From assembly GCA_001464455.1 (NCBI GenBank), contig LNEI01000018.1, positions 124,001-188,000 on the forward strand: a stretch of 64,000 nucleotides of DNA. Direction: 5' to 3'. The stretch is from Acidobacteria bacterium Ga0077534. GTDB lineage: Bacteria; Acidobacteriota; Blastocatellia; Pyrinomonadales; Pyrinomonadaceae. The position numbers and the translations under genes are program-made. The notes under the pieces were generated by a model, which worked only from the letters and a program-made list of their open reading frames with translations, was not told where the DNA came from and searched no databases. Within the stretch, counting starts at the first letter, position 1, and each line of letters starts with the position of its first letter. This document shows, piece by piece, positions 8,163-17,020 of this stretch.

Positions 8163-10706
8163 CTAGTCGTCCTCTTCATCCATCGCCAGCAGCGACGCGC
8201 TTGTGACGAGGTCGTCTTCGCCGCATTTGATCAAGGTTACGCCTTGAGCTGACCGGCCGGTTTCGCGGATCTTGTCGACGCCGAGGCGGATGAGTTTCGC
8301 CTGCTGCGTGATGATCATGATCTCGCTGTCGTCCTCGACCGGAAACGCCGCGACGACCTTGCCGGTTTTTTCGGTGGTCTTCATATTGATGACCCCGATG
8401 CCGCCGCGTTTGGTCAGGCGATAGCTGTCGACAGTGGTCTGCTTGCCAAAGCCCTTTTCTGAGACGGAAAGGATCTTTTCGGTTCCTTCGGGCGAAACGG
8501 CACAGACCGAGACAACGAAATCGCCCGGCCGCAGGTTCACTCCGCGAACACCGCGAGCGACTCGACCCATCGGCCGAACGTCTGACTCGTTGAACTTAAC
8601 GGCCATTCCGTCATGCGTTGCGACAAATATCTGCCGCTTGCCGTCGGTGCGGATAATATCGAGCAGCTCGTCACCTTCGTCGATATTTATGGCGTTGATG
8701 CCTGATGCACGAATGTTCTGATAGTCAGCGAGCGACGATTTTTTGATAACGCCCTGCTTGGTGACCATCGTCAAATAGATCTCCTCGGCAAAATCGCGAA
8801 CGGGCATGACCGCTACGAGCTTACGTTCGCCTGAAAGCTGAACGAGATTCACCACGGCTTTGCCGCGAGCCGACGTATCGCCCTCAGGTATCTCGTGCAC
8901 CTTCATCTTGAAGACCTGACCGTCGTCGGTAAAGATCATCAAATAAGCGTGTGTCGAGGCGATAAACAGATGCTCGACAAAATCGTCATTCTTCGCCTTC
9001 GCCCCCAAGCGACCTTTGCCGCCGCGGCCCTGTCGGGTGTAGGCGGTAACCGGTGTGCGTTTGATGTAGCCGGCGTTCGTGACCGTTATCGCTACATCTT
9101 CGTCGGGGATCAGGTCTTCGATATTGAACTCGGCATCGGCATCGACTATGACCGTGCGGCGAGGATCGCCGAATTGGCGTTTGACCTCGGTCAGTTCATC
9201 GACGATAACCTGACGCAGAACGCCCTCGTTCTGGAGGATGTTTTCGAGTTCGGTGATGTATTTTATGATCTCGGCGTACTCGTCGAGGATCTTCTGGCGT
9301 TCGAGAGCCGACAGCCTGCGTAACTGCAGATCGAGGATCGCCTGAGCCTGAATATCGGAGAAATCCAGATCTTTGACAACTTTAGAGAGCTCTTTTTCGA
9401 ACTGTGCTTTCGACTTATCGCCGGTAACACCACGCCACGCAGCGATGTCGCTCGTGGTCGCAAGATTAGACGTCAGCCACTGTCTCGCTTCATCGACAGA
9501 ACGCGAGGTTCGGATCAGCGGGATGATGTAATCGAGAGCGTCGATGGCTTTGTTCAAGCCCTCTAATATATGAGCACGAGCCTGAGCTTTGCGAAGGTCA
9601 AATTCCGTCCTGCGGCGAATAACCTCGCGGCGAAACTCGACAAACGCCTCGAGCATGTCCTTGAGCGTCAGCAACTTAGGCTGGCCGTCAACAATGGCGA
9701 TGCTGATAATGCCGAACGATGACTGCATCGGCGTCAGCTTGTAAAGCTTGTTAAGCACGACCTGCGGCACGGCATCGCGTTTGAGTTCGATGACGATCCG
9801 CATACCTTCGCGGTTCGATTCGTCACGGATCTCTGAGATACCGTCGAGGCGTTTTTCATGAACAAGTTCCGCTATCTTTTCGATCAAACGGGCCTTGTTT
9901 ACCTGATAAGGAAGCTCGGTGATAACGACCGCATCCTTGACGCGGTCACCGCGGCCGATCTCATCAACAACGGCACGGGCACGAACTTGGATGATCCCGC
10001 GACCGGTGCGATACGCACGATGAATTTCCTCACGCCCGTAGATAAATCCAGCTGTTGGAAAATCAGGACCCGGAATGTGTTGGATCAACTCGTCGACAGT
10101 GATCGCGGGGTTGTGGATCAAGGCGATGGTTCCGTCCAGGATCTCGGTCAGGTTATGCGGCGGTATCTTGGTCGCCATCCCGACGGCGATGCCTTCAGAT
10201 CCGTTGACCAGCAAAAGCGGAACTTTTGTCGGCAGGACCTTTGGTTCCGAAAGCGACTCGTCATAGTTTGGCTGAAAATCAACGGTTTCCTTCTCGATAT
10301 CATCGAGAACCTCGTTGGTGATCTTCGCCATGCGGACCTCGGTATATCGCATCGCGGCCGGATTGTCGCCGTCGATCGAACCGAAATTACCCTGGCCATC
10401 CACGAGCATGTACCGCATCGAAAAGTCCTGCGCCATGCGCACGACCGTGTCGTAGACAGCAGTGTCGCCGTGCGGATGATACTTACCGATCGTATCGCCG
10501 ACCACACGAGCCGATTTCTTGTACGGCTTGTTGAACGTGTTACCAAGCTCGCTCATCGCCCACAGCACACGACGGTGAACTGGCTTGAGTCCGTCACGCA
10601 CATCCGGCAAGGCGCGTCCGATGATGACGGACATTGCGTAGTCGAGATACGACCGGCGCATCTCGTCTTCGATGTTGATCTGATTACGGTCTAAGAGTGA
10701 ATCCAT
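8163..10706 (-). CDS. gyrA: DNA gyrase subunit A
   Basis: An 847-residue GyrA. The breakage-reunion domain includes [14 protein letters not shown] near residue 80 and the catalytic tyrosine in AAMRYTEVR (about Tyr121). The C-terminal DNA-wrapping beta-pinwheel begins after residue 500 and contains the GyrA box in the form QGRGGKG, a glycine replacing the first arginine of the usual QRRGGKG. The position equivalent to Ser83 of E. coli is Thr, and the Asp87 equivalent is kept, so nothing points to acquired quinolone resistance. The acidic tail (LAMDEEDD) is typical. It is transcribed alone from the minus strand; gyrB is not in the window. Confidence 0.97.
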   Translation of the reverse strand: MDSLLDRNQINIEDEMRRSYLDYAMSVIIGRALPDVRDGLKPVHRRVLWAMSELGNTFNKPYKKSARVVGDTIGKYHPHGDTAVYDTVVRMAQDFSMRYMLVDGQGNFGSIDGDNPAAMRYTEVRMAKITNEVLDDIEKETVDFQPNYDESLSEPKVLPTKVPLLLVNGSEGIAVGMATKIPPHNLTEILDGTIALIHNPAITVDELIQHIPGPDFPTAGFIYGREEIHRAYRTGRGIIQVRARAVVDEIGRGDRVKDAVVITELPYQVNKARLIEKIAELVHEKRLDGISEIRDESNREGMRIVIELKRDAVPQVVLNKLYKLTPMQSSFGIISIAIVDGQPKLLTLKDMLEAFVEFRREVIRRRTEFDLRKAQARAHILEGLNKAIDALDYIIPLIRTSRSVDEARQWLTSNLATTSDIAAWRGVTGDKSKAQFEKELSKVVKDLDFSDIQAQAILDLQLRRLSALERQKILDEYAEIIKYITELENILQNEGVLRQVIVDELTEVKRQFGDPRRTVIVDADAEFNIEDLIPDEDVAITVTNAGYIKRTPVTAYTRQGRGGKGRLGAKAKNDDFVEHLFIASTHAYLMIFTDDGQVFKMKVHEIPEGDTSARGKAVVNLVQLSGERKLVAVMPVRDFAEEIYLTMVTKQGVIKKSSLADYQNIRASGINAINIDEGDELLDIIRTDGKRQIFVATHDGMAVKFNESDVRPMGRVARGVRGVNLRPGDFVVSVCAVSPEGTEKILSVSEKGFGKQTTVDSYRLTKRGGIGVINMKTTEKTGKVVAAFPVEDDSEIMIITQQAKLIRLGVDKIRETGRSAQGVTLIKCGEDDLVTSASLLAMDEEDD

Positions 10707-10874
10707 GAGTTATTTCGAATTTGAAGTTTCGGAAAAGATGTTCGCGGCGTGGTTCCACTTTCTGGAATAATGCGCGTCTTACTTATTTCTTAATTTTACA
10801 GGCAAAAAGCCTGGTTAGCAACTGACCGAAACTCCCGTTTCACGAAGGCGAAATCCTGATATTCACGGAGCCGA

Positions 10875-11681
10875 ATGCTTACTTCGACCATAACTCAAAC
10901 TTCCTCGATCGAACAGGCAGCACCGCCGCCATCGAACGTAAAGGAAAACCGGCGCACGCAGCGTATATCGTTGCCGCTGCCGGTCAGGGTGGAGTTTCGC
11001 ATCGACGCCGAAACCTCCCTGAATGAGATCACCCGTCTGAGCGACGTATCGGCGTTCGGAGCCGGCTTCGTTCTCAAAAAGCCCCTGAAACGAGGCCGTT
11101 TGATCCTCTTGACGATCCCTATGCCAAGACAGCTGCGGTCGTACGATTTTGGAGAGAACCAGTACCGCATATGGGGCGTAGTTCGACGTTGCATATCGAT
11201 AGGAAGATCTGTCGATAAACCAGAGTACTCAGTCGGAGTAGGGTTTATAGGCAAGAAACCACCTGACGCATATTTTGCCAACCCCTCGATGCTGTACGAC
11301 ATCACCCAACGAGAGGAAAATGGGAATGGCTTCTGGCACCTCGCACCGGCCGACCTCCACGCGGACGACAGTTCGCTGCCAGTTGACATTAGAAAGCAGA
11401 CCCGCTTCTCGATCCCTGAGAGCCTTAAGATCGAACGCACGGACCACGCCGGCAACATAATCGAATCCGAAATAACGGTTACGGAAAACATCTCGCTTGG
11501 CGGAGCAGCGGTCTTCACAACGATGAACGCCGAACCCGGAACATTTTTGCGTGTCTCGAGTGAGCGGTTTAGTGTTACAATACTGTCGGTGGTGCGAGGA
11601 TCCCGCATCGGTCAGGACGGTATTACACGGCTGCATCTCGAATTTATCGACCGTCTTTTCCCGCTCGAAGGTATCGGCTGA
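10875..11681 (+). CDS. tandem PilZ-domain protein (c-di-GMP receptor candidate)
   Basis: A 268-residue soluble protein made of two PilZ-like halves. Each half has an RxxxR motif (RRTQR near residue 26 and RKQTR near 177) followed by a D/NxSxxG motif (DVSAFGAG near 55, NISLGGA near 212). These two motifs bind cyclic di-GMP in PilZ domains, so both halves could bind the nucleotide. The insertion between halves includes the GVGFIGKKPPDAYF segment shared with the next gene. The start at 10875 is the only good ATG ahead of the first motif. Paralogue of 11729-12502 and probably co-transcribed with it (47-base gap). Confidence 0.8.
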   Translation: MLTSTITQTSSIEQAAPPPSNVKENRRTQRISLPLPVRVEFRIDAETSLNEITRLSDVSAFGAGFVLKKPLKRGRLILLTIPMPRQLRSYDFGENQYRIWGVVRRCISIGRSVDKPEYSVGVGFIGKKPPDAYFANPSMLYDITQREENGNGFWHLAPADLHADDSSLPVDIRKQTRFSIPESLKIERTDHAGNIIESEITVTENISLGGAAVFTTMNAEPGTFLRVSSERFSVTILSVVRGSRIGQDGITRLHLEFIDRLFPLEGIG

Positions 11682-11728
11682 GCTGATTCTTCGCTCCTTT
11701 CTTTCACGCCCGCCTACTTGCTCATCTC

Positions 11729-12502
11729 ATGAGTCCTGATAAAATTCAAGAAAAACGCGCGCCGGAGAATATTCGGGTGGATAAAGTTGATTCGGATCTA
11801 AAAACAATAGTTCAGGTAAAGGAAGCCAACGGCGAGATCTGGAAAGAGGTCACCAAGGTAACGACTGTCTCGCGCAATGGTGCGGGGTTTAGTTTGCCGA
11901 AACCTGTAACTGTCGGGCGACTGCTGACACTTGTAATGCCGCTCGACCCTGAACTAAGGGCCTATGACACGGATAAAGAGGTTTATCCTGTCCTTGGGCT
12001 AGTGCAGTATTGCAATCAAGGTAAGATTGACGGGCAGACGGTATATCACGTCGGCGTAGGGTTTGTTGGCAAAAACGTGCCCGAGAGCTTCAAGACCGAC
12101 CCGACCCAGAGTTATCGTATTAGCGGTATGCGGAAAGACGGGCTTTGGGAGATAACCGAAGCCGAATCCCAGTTCAAGAACCGCAAAACACCCCGGTACT
12201 GGATATCGCTACCCGTCACTATCTCGCTTCTGCAGAAATCTGAGCAATCAGTAACCCGTGAAGATACCTTTACTCAAAACATTAGCGGCGGCGGCGTTTC
12301 TGTTGCTTGTTCCCTTCTGGCAGCGGTCGGAGATAAGGTAAAGTTCGCCTGTAAAGAAATAGATTTCTACGCAGTTGCTTTGGTCCGCAACCGCAAACTA
12401 GTTAACAATGAAAGCCCTACGCTACATCTTCAGTTCGTCGACGCCGAGCTCCCTGTCGAGAAAGTGATCGCATCGCGAACAGTGGGTGCTTCGGATAATT
12501 GA
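11729..12502 (+). CDS. tandem PilZ-like protein, paralogue of the preceding gene
   Basis: A 257-residue paralogue of the gene at 10875. The C-terminal half keeps both c-di-GMP motifs (RKTPR near residue 151 and NISGGG near 188). The N-terminal half has lost the RxxxR motif and has SRNGAGF in place of the DxSxxG motif, so it is probably a non-binding or degenerate PilZ domain. Shared landmarks are GRLLTLVMPLDPELRAYD and HVGVGFVGKNVPESF. Its stop overlaps a TTG start of the acyltransferase gene by three bases, suggesting coupling of c-di-GMP sensing and envelope lipid functions. Confidence 0.75.
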   Translation: MSPDKIQEKRAPENIRVDKVDSDLKTIVQVKEANGEIWKEVTKVTTVSRNGAGFSLPKPVTVGRLLTLVMPLDPELRAYDTDKEVYPVLGLVQYCNQGKIDGQTVYHVGVGFVGKNVPESFKTDPTQSYRISGMRKDGLWEITEAESQFKNRKTPRYWISLPVTISLLQKSEQSVTREDTFTQNISGGGVSVACSLLAAVGDKVKFACKEIDFYAVALVRNRKLVNNESPTLHLQFVDAELPVEKVIASRTVGASDN

Positions 12503-13200
12503 GAGACACGTCATTTGCGGTGAAAGGTGCTTCAGATCTTAGATATCCATCGCAATTCGTGATGGATATCTTGCGCCTGATCGGCTACTCGATCAGCAAA
12601 ACCGTCTGGTTTATCCGGTACGTTGACCAGACCAATATCCCGCCAAATGACTCGCCGCCCTTCCTAATAGTCGCCAACCATCAGACTTACGTCGACCCTG
12701 TCTGGATCTGTTTGCCGCTCCGGCGAAAGATCCGCTACATGGCCATCGGAGATGCGTTTTCGTGGCCGCTGATCGGTAAACTGATCCGATATATCGGGGC
12801 TTTTCCTGTTTCGACAACTCGTTCGGGAGCGATAAGTGCGATGAAGGAGTCGCTGAAAACCCTCCGCGACGGCGCCGTGCTCGTAGTCTTTCCGGAAGGT
12901 GCCCGTGAATTTGATGACGGCGAGCTGCTCGAGTTCAAAACCGGAGCGGTCAAGATAGCCCTTCAGGCAAAGGTTCCGATCCTACCCGTCACGATCAGCG
13001 GAGGAAACCGCATCTGGCCGCAGAAGCAAAGGTATCCGAAGCTATTTCGTCGAGTGACCATTACTTATCATCCGCTGATCGACCCCGCTGAAATGTATCC
13101 AGCCCCATCTGACGAGGAGATCTCTGAAATGACCGGCCAGCTAAAAGCCATCATCGCAGGCGAGCCCAGAAGTATCAGTTCTTCGTCTGCGGCGGAGTAG
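12499..13200 (+). CDS. 1-acyl-sn-glycerol-3-phosphate acyltransferase-like protein (PlsC family)
   Basis: A membrane-associated acyltransferase of up to 233 residues. It has the four PlsC blocks: NHQTYVDP (motif I, HX4D-like) near residue 64, GAFPVSTTR near 103, FPEGAREFDDGEL near 137 (motif III) and LPVTISGG near 165. The family acylates lysophosphatidate or related lysolipids. The start is uncertain: TTG at 12499 overlaps the previous stop, whereas ATG at 12562 would give a 212-residue protein that still holds all motifs. The 3' end overlaps the convergent kinase gene by 26 bases. Confidence 0.85.
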   Translation: MRDTSFAVKGASDLRYPSQFVMDILRLIGYSISKTVWFIRYVDQTNIPPNDSPPFLIVANHQTYVDPVWICLPLRRKIRYMAIGDAFSWPLIGKLIRYIGAFPVSTTRSGAISAMKESLKTLRDGAVLVVFPEGAREFDDGELLEFKTGAVKIALQAKVPILPVTISGGNRIWPQKQRYPKLFRRVTITYHPLIDPAEMYPAPSDEEISEMTGQLKAIIAGEPRSISSSSAAE

Positions 13201-14875
13201 GCTGCGGCGGCGGGCGCAGCTGAGGATTATTTCGCAGGATCCGCATGACCTTCTGCCGCTGGGCTGGCGTCAGTTTACTAAGGTCAACACCAGGCGGGAG
13301 TACCGGCACAGGGCGGCCGTCCATCGGCGGGCGATATCCTCCCGGAGGCGGCTTAGGCGTTACCCTGATCGTGCGAACCTGACCGTCTTCGTCGCGTTCG
13401 GTGAAGGTCACCCCGCCACGCGGGATCTCCGGATCGTCCACGGTAATTTCAGTCACCGCGCCGTCACTGTTATTCTTCTTTACATCCGTTGTTGCGGTGG
13501 TCGACTTTGTAACGTCTTTCGACGGCGGGGCCGCCCGATCCGGTTCCGTTTCCTTTACTGCATCGGCTCGAACCGAGGCAGAATTGGACGGCACATCCGA
13601 TACGGGCTCAGCCGCCGCAACCGGCGCGTTAGCGACAGCGTTGTTTGATTGCGGAGCAGAGGCGTTCGCCGTAGTAGCGGCGGAAGCCGGAGTCTCTGGC
13701 GATTTCTGAGGCTCGGCAGCAACGCCAAAAACAGAAGGACGCACAAAATATATACCCGCCACCGCCGCAACTCCCAGAAGTAGCATCATGGCCGCACCGG
13801 CTGCGACACTTGACGCTCGACGCGAAGGCGGAGCCTCAGTGGTGCTCGAAGATGCCACGGTATCGCCGCCCGATGATGTCCGGACAGAAGTCAACTCTGA
13901 CGCGTTGGTCGGCATGACCTCGGTTTTCGCGTTGGTATCGCTGAAAGCCGGCCTCGTGGCTTCGGGCATCAGCCTGGTCGGTTGGGCAAAGATCCTAGCG
14001 TCCGCGACATTTGTCGCGATCGTGGCACCTTCAGCCAGATAGGAATATCTTTCACTCTCGGCGAGCATCTGCCGCATCTCGGCAGCAGAAGCAGGCCTTT
14101 CTCCAGCGTTTAGGTCCATTGCCTTTTGCAAAACACCGGCTACGCCCCGCGGAACTTCCGGATTTATCGAGCTGGCCGGAACTAGCGGATCCGGTTTCTG
14201 GCTCAGAACGCTCATCGCACGTGTCAAAGCGTCCTCCGGCGGAACTCGCGTCAACAGGTGATAGAGCGTAGCTGCGAGCGAATAGAGATCGCTTCGCGGG
14301 TCGGTACCGGTTCCCTGTATCTGCTCAAGCGAGGCGTAGCTGCGCGAATAGCCGAAGATGCTCTTGGCGGCTGTTTGATGGCTCGCGTCGGTCGGATTCC
14401 CTTTTGCGAGGCCGAAATCCAGCAGTATCATCTCGCCGCGAGAGTTGAGCTTTAGGTTCTGCGGCTTGATATCGCGGTGGATGACGGGCAATTCCTGGTT
14501 ATGAAGATAATCGAGAGCGTCGAGCAGTTGATCGGCCCACTTCATCACCTGATCGACCGTGAATTTGATGCTCGTATTCTCGAGCATCGCGGCAACATCG
14601 TCACCCGGAATGTACTCCATGACGAGGAACATCCCGTCGTTCTCCTCGAAATGGTCGCTGACTCGCGGCAGGGCTGCGTGTTTTAAGCTGTTCAGCAGGC
14701 GTGCTTCGCGTTCGATGGCTTTGCGGAAGTTGTCGTCCATGCAAAGCGTTTCCTTGATCGCGACCGTCGAGCCGAAACGCGAATCTGTCGCAACATATAC
14801 CGCGCCCATTCCGCCTTGCCCGATCTGCTTATCGATCTTGTAACGCTGCTGAAGTGTTGTTCCGGTTTCGATCAT
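13175..14875 (-). CDS. PASTA-less transmembrane Ser/Thr protein kinase
   Basis: A 566-residue Hanks-type kinase. The catalytic domain spans about residues 12-275 with the glycine loop IGQGGMGAVY (18-27), VAIKE (Lys41), the catalytic loop HRDIKPQN (133-140) and DFGLAKG (153-159). A single membrane segment lies at 358-378, leaving an external or periplasmic region of about 185 residues, rich in Ala, Thr and Pro, with a C-terminal segment (TPAQRQKVMRIL..., then NPQLRPPPQP). No known sensor domain is visible outside. It probably phosphorylates cytosolic targets in response to an unknown envelope signal. Confidence 0.92.
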   Translation of the reverse strand: MIETGTTLQQRYKIDKQIGQGGMGAVYVATDSRFGSTVAIKETLCMDDNFRKAIEREARLLNSLKHAALPRVSDHFEENDGMFLVMEYIPGDDVAAMLENTSIKFTVDQVMKWADQLLDALDYLHNQELPVIHRDIKPQNLKLNSRGEMILLDFGLAKGNPTDASHQTAAKSIFGYSRSYASLEQIQGTGTDPRSDLYSLAATLYHLLTRVPPEDALTRAMSVLSQKPDPLVPASSINPEVPRGVAGVLQKAMDLNAGERPASAAEMRQMLAESERYSYLAEGATIATNVADARIFAQPTRLMPEATRPAFSDTNAKTEVMPTNASELTSVRTSSGGDTVASSSTTEAPPSRRASSVAAGAAMMLLLGVAAVAGIYFVRPSVFGVAAEPQKSPETPASAATTANASAPQSNNAVANAPVAAAEPVSDVPSNSASVRADAVKETEPDRAAPPSKDVTKSTTATTDVKKNNSDGAVTEITVDDPEIPRGGVTFTERDEDGQVRTIRVTPKPPPGGYRPPMDGRPVPVLPPGVDLSKLTPAQRQKVMRILRNNPQLRPPPQPTPPQTKN

Positions 14876-15178
14876 CGTTTTGCCCTCGCCGCGCTTCGCG
14901 AAATCAGCCCTATACTACTACAAAATCGCGGCGATATCAGCTATAAGACGCCCCATCTGGCCGTCAGGTCACGGCTAAATCTGATCCTTTTTGTTTCACC
15001 CCTGTTTCACTCCCGACTGAAACAAATAAGTCCTTTTTGTATATATAGTTAGAGCTTTTCTTGGCGTTCGTTTCACTGTTCTCGAAAAAAACTTTTTAAC
15101 CTTCGCTCAAAAACCCCAAAAGGCGGACTCGCCCTCCGAGCCCGCCTTATATGTTACGTGGATGCGTACTTTTTGTTC
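14876..15178. other. intergenic region upstream of the kinase
   Basis: About 300 bases without a supported gene. It contains the 5' leader of the kinase (minus strand) and, at its right end, the terminator hairpin of the next minus-strand gene. A GTTTCACCCCTGTTTCACTCCCGACTGAAAC stretch (about 14994-15024, written here in part) has three GTTTCA-like repeats in both orientations that may be a regulator site; this is only a pattern. Confidence 0.3.
15121..15147 (-). terminator. terminator of the 161-residue secreted-protein gene
   Basis: GGCGGACTC and GAGCCCGCC form a stem with one mismatch around a seven-base loop. Read on the minus strand the hairpin lies 32 bases past the stop codon and is followed by TTTTGGGGTTTTT. 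Confidence 0.65.
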
Positions 15179-15664
15179 TCAGTTGTAAGCAGATGCACCC
15201 ACACGAGGTAAATTGTAAACGTCAGCGAGGCTGTTCAGTTCGAACCGCACGCGTGCCCAGTTGGCCTCTGCTGCCGCACCGAACTTATAGTTCCGCATGT
15301 TGCGGTCGATGTCGCTCGCGATGTTCAGGCATTTCCTGACCTCGTCCTTATTCTCGATCCATGCATCGCGGCGGTCAAATTCCCTTCTGAGTTCATCGGT
15401 CGCCTTTTCCAGATCTTTCGCCCGCCGATTGAGCCAATCCTCACGGCTCGAACCGTCAAGACGGCTGCGGTCAAGAGCCTTGTCGTAATTCCTTACAAAA
15501 TTATCGACCCGATCCTCGACCCGAACGATTATCGCCTTCACCTGAGCCTTGGTCAACGCCCGCCCCCGAACCTCTCGCCGCTGAGCACTGGCTGAATCCG
15601 CCGCCACAAGCAGCATCACGACCGCCGAAACACCAACGAAAAATCTTAAAATATTGCTACGCAT
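15179..15664 (-). CDS. secreted hypothetical protein
   Basis: A 161-residue protein with a clear signal peptide (residues 1-28, ending ADSASAQ). The mature part is largely helical, rich in Arg, Asp and Asn: RVEDRVDNFVRNYDKALD, SREDWLNRRAKDLEKATDEL and similar. No catalytic motif or known domain is apparent. Proteins with this composition recur in Acidobacteriota as small periplasmic helical proteins without assigned function. It has its own terminator and lies behind the glycosylase gene, which also has its own terminator, so it is probably monocistronic. Confidence 0.65.
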   Translation of the reverse strand: MRSNILRFFVGVSAVVMLLVAADSASAQRREVRGRALTKAQVKAIIVRVEDRVDNFVRNYDKALDRSRLDGSSREDWLNRRAKDLEKATDELRREFDRRDAWIENKDEVRKCLNIASDIDRNMRNYKFGAAAEANWARVRFELNSLADVYNLPRVGASAYN

Positions 15665-15699
15665 AAAATTGATCTCTCCCTGCTCAAAAATAAATAAAA

Positions 15700-15726
15700 C
15701 CTCACGAGCGATTACGGCTCGTGAGG
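15700..15726 (-). terminator. terminator of the DNA glycosylase gene
   Basis: A perfect ten-base stem (CCTCACGAGC with GCTCGTGAGG) and seven-base loop. Read on the minus strand it is followed by TTTTATTTATTTTT, a textbook intrinsic terminator 58 bases after the stop. Confidence 0.85.
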
Positions 15727-15784
15727 CTTCAGACGAAGAGGGGTGAAGAAAAGTCGAGAAAAGTATAATCCCGATGCCGCGCTC

Positions 15785-16783
15785 CTACGACCCCACGATC
15801 CACTTCTCCGTCATGTCGCACCAGATGACTAGGCCGCGCCACTCGCCGAATTTTTTGTAGTGTTTTTCGATCTTCTTGTCGTCGCATTTCTTTTCGCCGT
15901 TGTGATTCTTGTAGAACTGCGAACGCAGCCAGGAATCGAGGGCGAGGCCGTCGTAGCGGCCGACTAGTTTTAGGAGGTTTTCGGCGGCGTAATCGCCGAC
16001 GCCTTTGACCCGTTTCATTTCTCTTTTGAGTTCGGGTGTCGGGAGATCGCTGGTGAGCCACGATTCGGGGTCGAGTTCGCCCGAAGCGACGCGTTCGGCA
16101 AGCTCGATGAAGTAGGGCGAGCGATAGCCGGCACGGATCTCGTTGCGGTAAAAATCCTCGGGCATCGCAGCCATCGCGGCGGCGGTTGGGAATGATCTGT
16201 CAGTACCGCCTGCGTTAGCGGGCGGCATTGAGGCCGCGCGTTGATTGCCCTCGTTCGCAAGGTTCGACTTCCCCACATTCGCGCCGCCCGCTAACGCAGG
16301 CGGTACTGACCCTGGCCGCGACTCGCCGAGTTTCTCGACCAGGTTGTTCACCATTATCTTCGTTAACGCCCAGGAACAGTTTGTGGTACAGATTGTCTTT
16401 ACGAGGTCTTCCCAGACGGTTGGTGAGCGCAGCAGGCGACCGGCTTTTTTTTCGTTAACCCAAGTGAGGCGTTCGTGGCCTTCGACAGCGTTGTAGAACC
16501 CCGCGAGATCGTCATCGAGCCGGAGGATATGGCGCGTTTCGCGGACGATCCTTTCCCGGTCAAAACCGCCGACGGCAAGCTCGATCTGGACTTTGCCGGA
16601 ATTCTCCAAGATCACTGCGGGGACCGCTCCGATCTTTCCGTCAAAAAAAACATAGCTCAGCCGCCACTGATCGATGTCGAGAGCGAAGGGAGCAAGCTCG
16701 GACCAGCCGTGAGAATACACTGTCGAGCGAAAATTGAAATCCGCCGGAATATCGATAAACACTGTATTTGGCATAGTTTGCAA
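15785..16783 (-). CDS. HhH-GPD DNA glycosylase (AlkA/OGG-like) with an internal repeat insertion
   Basis: A 332-residue protein of the HhH-GPD superfamily. The N-terminal half (residues 1-110) resembles the beta domain of AlkA/OGG1-type glycosylases. The helix-hairpin-helix is MKRVKGVGDYAAENLLKL near residue 255, followed by the catalytic aspartate in LALDSW near 278. The lysine used by bifunctional OGG1 enzymes is Tyr here, so a monofunctional base-removing activity is more likely. Residues about 158-195 are encoded by a perfect 28-base inverted pair of the interspersed repeat plus its spacer (16199-16310). The insertion keeps the frame and adds PPALAGG- and PPANAGG-type peptide segments, presumably a surface loop. 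Confidence 0.8.
   Translation of the reverse strand: MQTMPNTVFIDIPADFNFRSTVYSHGWSELAPFALDIDQWRLSYVFFDGKIGAVPAVILENSGKVQIELAVGGFDRERIVRETRHILRLDDDLAGFYNAVEGHERLTWVNEKKAGRLLRSPTVWEDLVKTICTTNCSWALTKIMVNNLVEKLGESRPGSVPPALAGGANVGKSNLANEGNQRAASMPPANAGGTDRSFPTAAAMAAMPEDFYRNEIRAGYRSPYFIELAERVASGELDPESWLTSDLPTPELKREMKRVKGVGDYAAENLLKLVGRYDGLALDSWLRSQFYKNHNGEKKCDDKKIEKHYKKFGEWRGLVIWCDMTEKWIVGS
16199..16310. repeat. inverted pair of interspersed repeats inside a coding sequence
   Basis: Arms 16199-16226 and 16283-16310 are perfect 28-base reverse complements beginning GTCAGTACCGCCTGC; the spacer is 56 bases. The same element family lies in the gap at 6999-7317. The open frame of the glycosylase runs through both arms and the spacer without a stop. 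Confidence 0.9.
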
Positions 16784-17020
16784 GCGGCAGGAAAAGCGCG
16801 GCCTGACGTTTCTTTACTTTTGTTCGACCAACCGATTATATTGTACGTCTAAGTAGTCGGGAATATAGTTAGCGGGTATTTTTTGCGGCAGAATAATGTG
16901 TTGAATTCCGTCTGCAATTGTAGTAGCTTATGTGTGTAAAACATTTTTATACGGACACAATTCCCGCGTGTTCTTCGGACATCTCAGTTCAGTTTATTGC
17001 AGGTTTCTCAGGAGGGTAAT

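Noticed and set aside
8895-10694. Long open frames opposite gyrA (for example 9858-10694)
   Set aside because: They are antisense shadows of a clearly conserved GyrA and show no recognisable protein family.
10895-11608. 237-residue open frame on the minus strand
   Set aside because: It mirrors the PilZ gene on the other strand; the PilZ motifs lie on the plus-strand protein.
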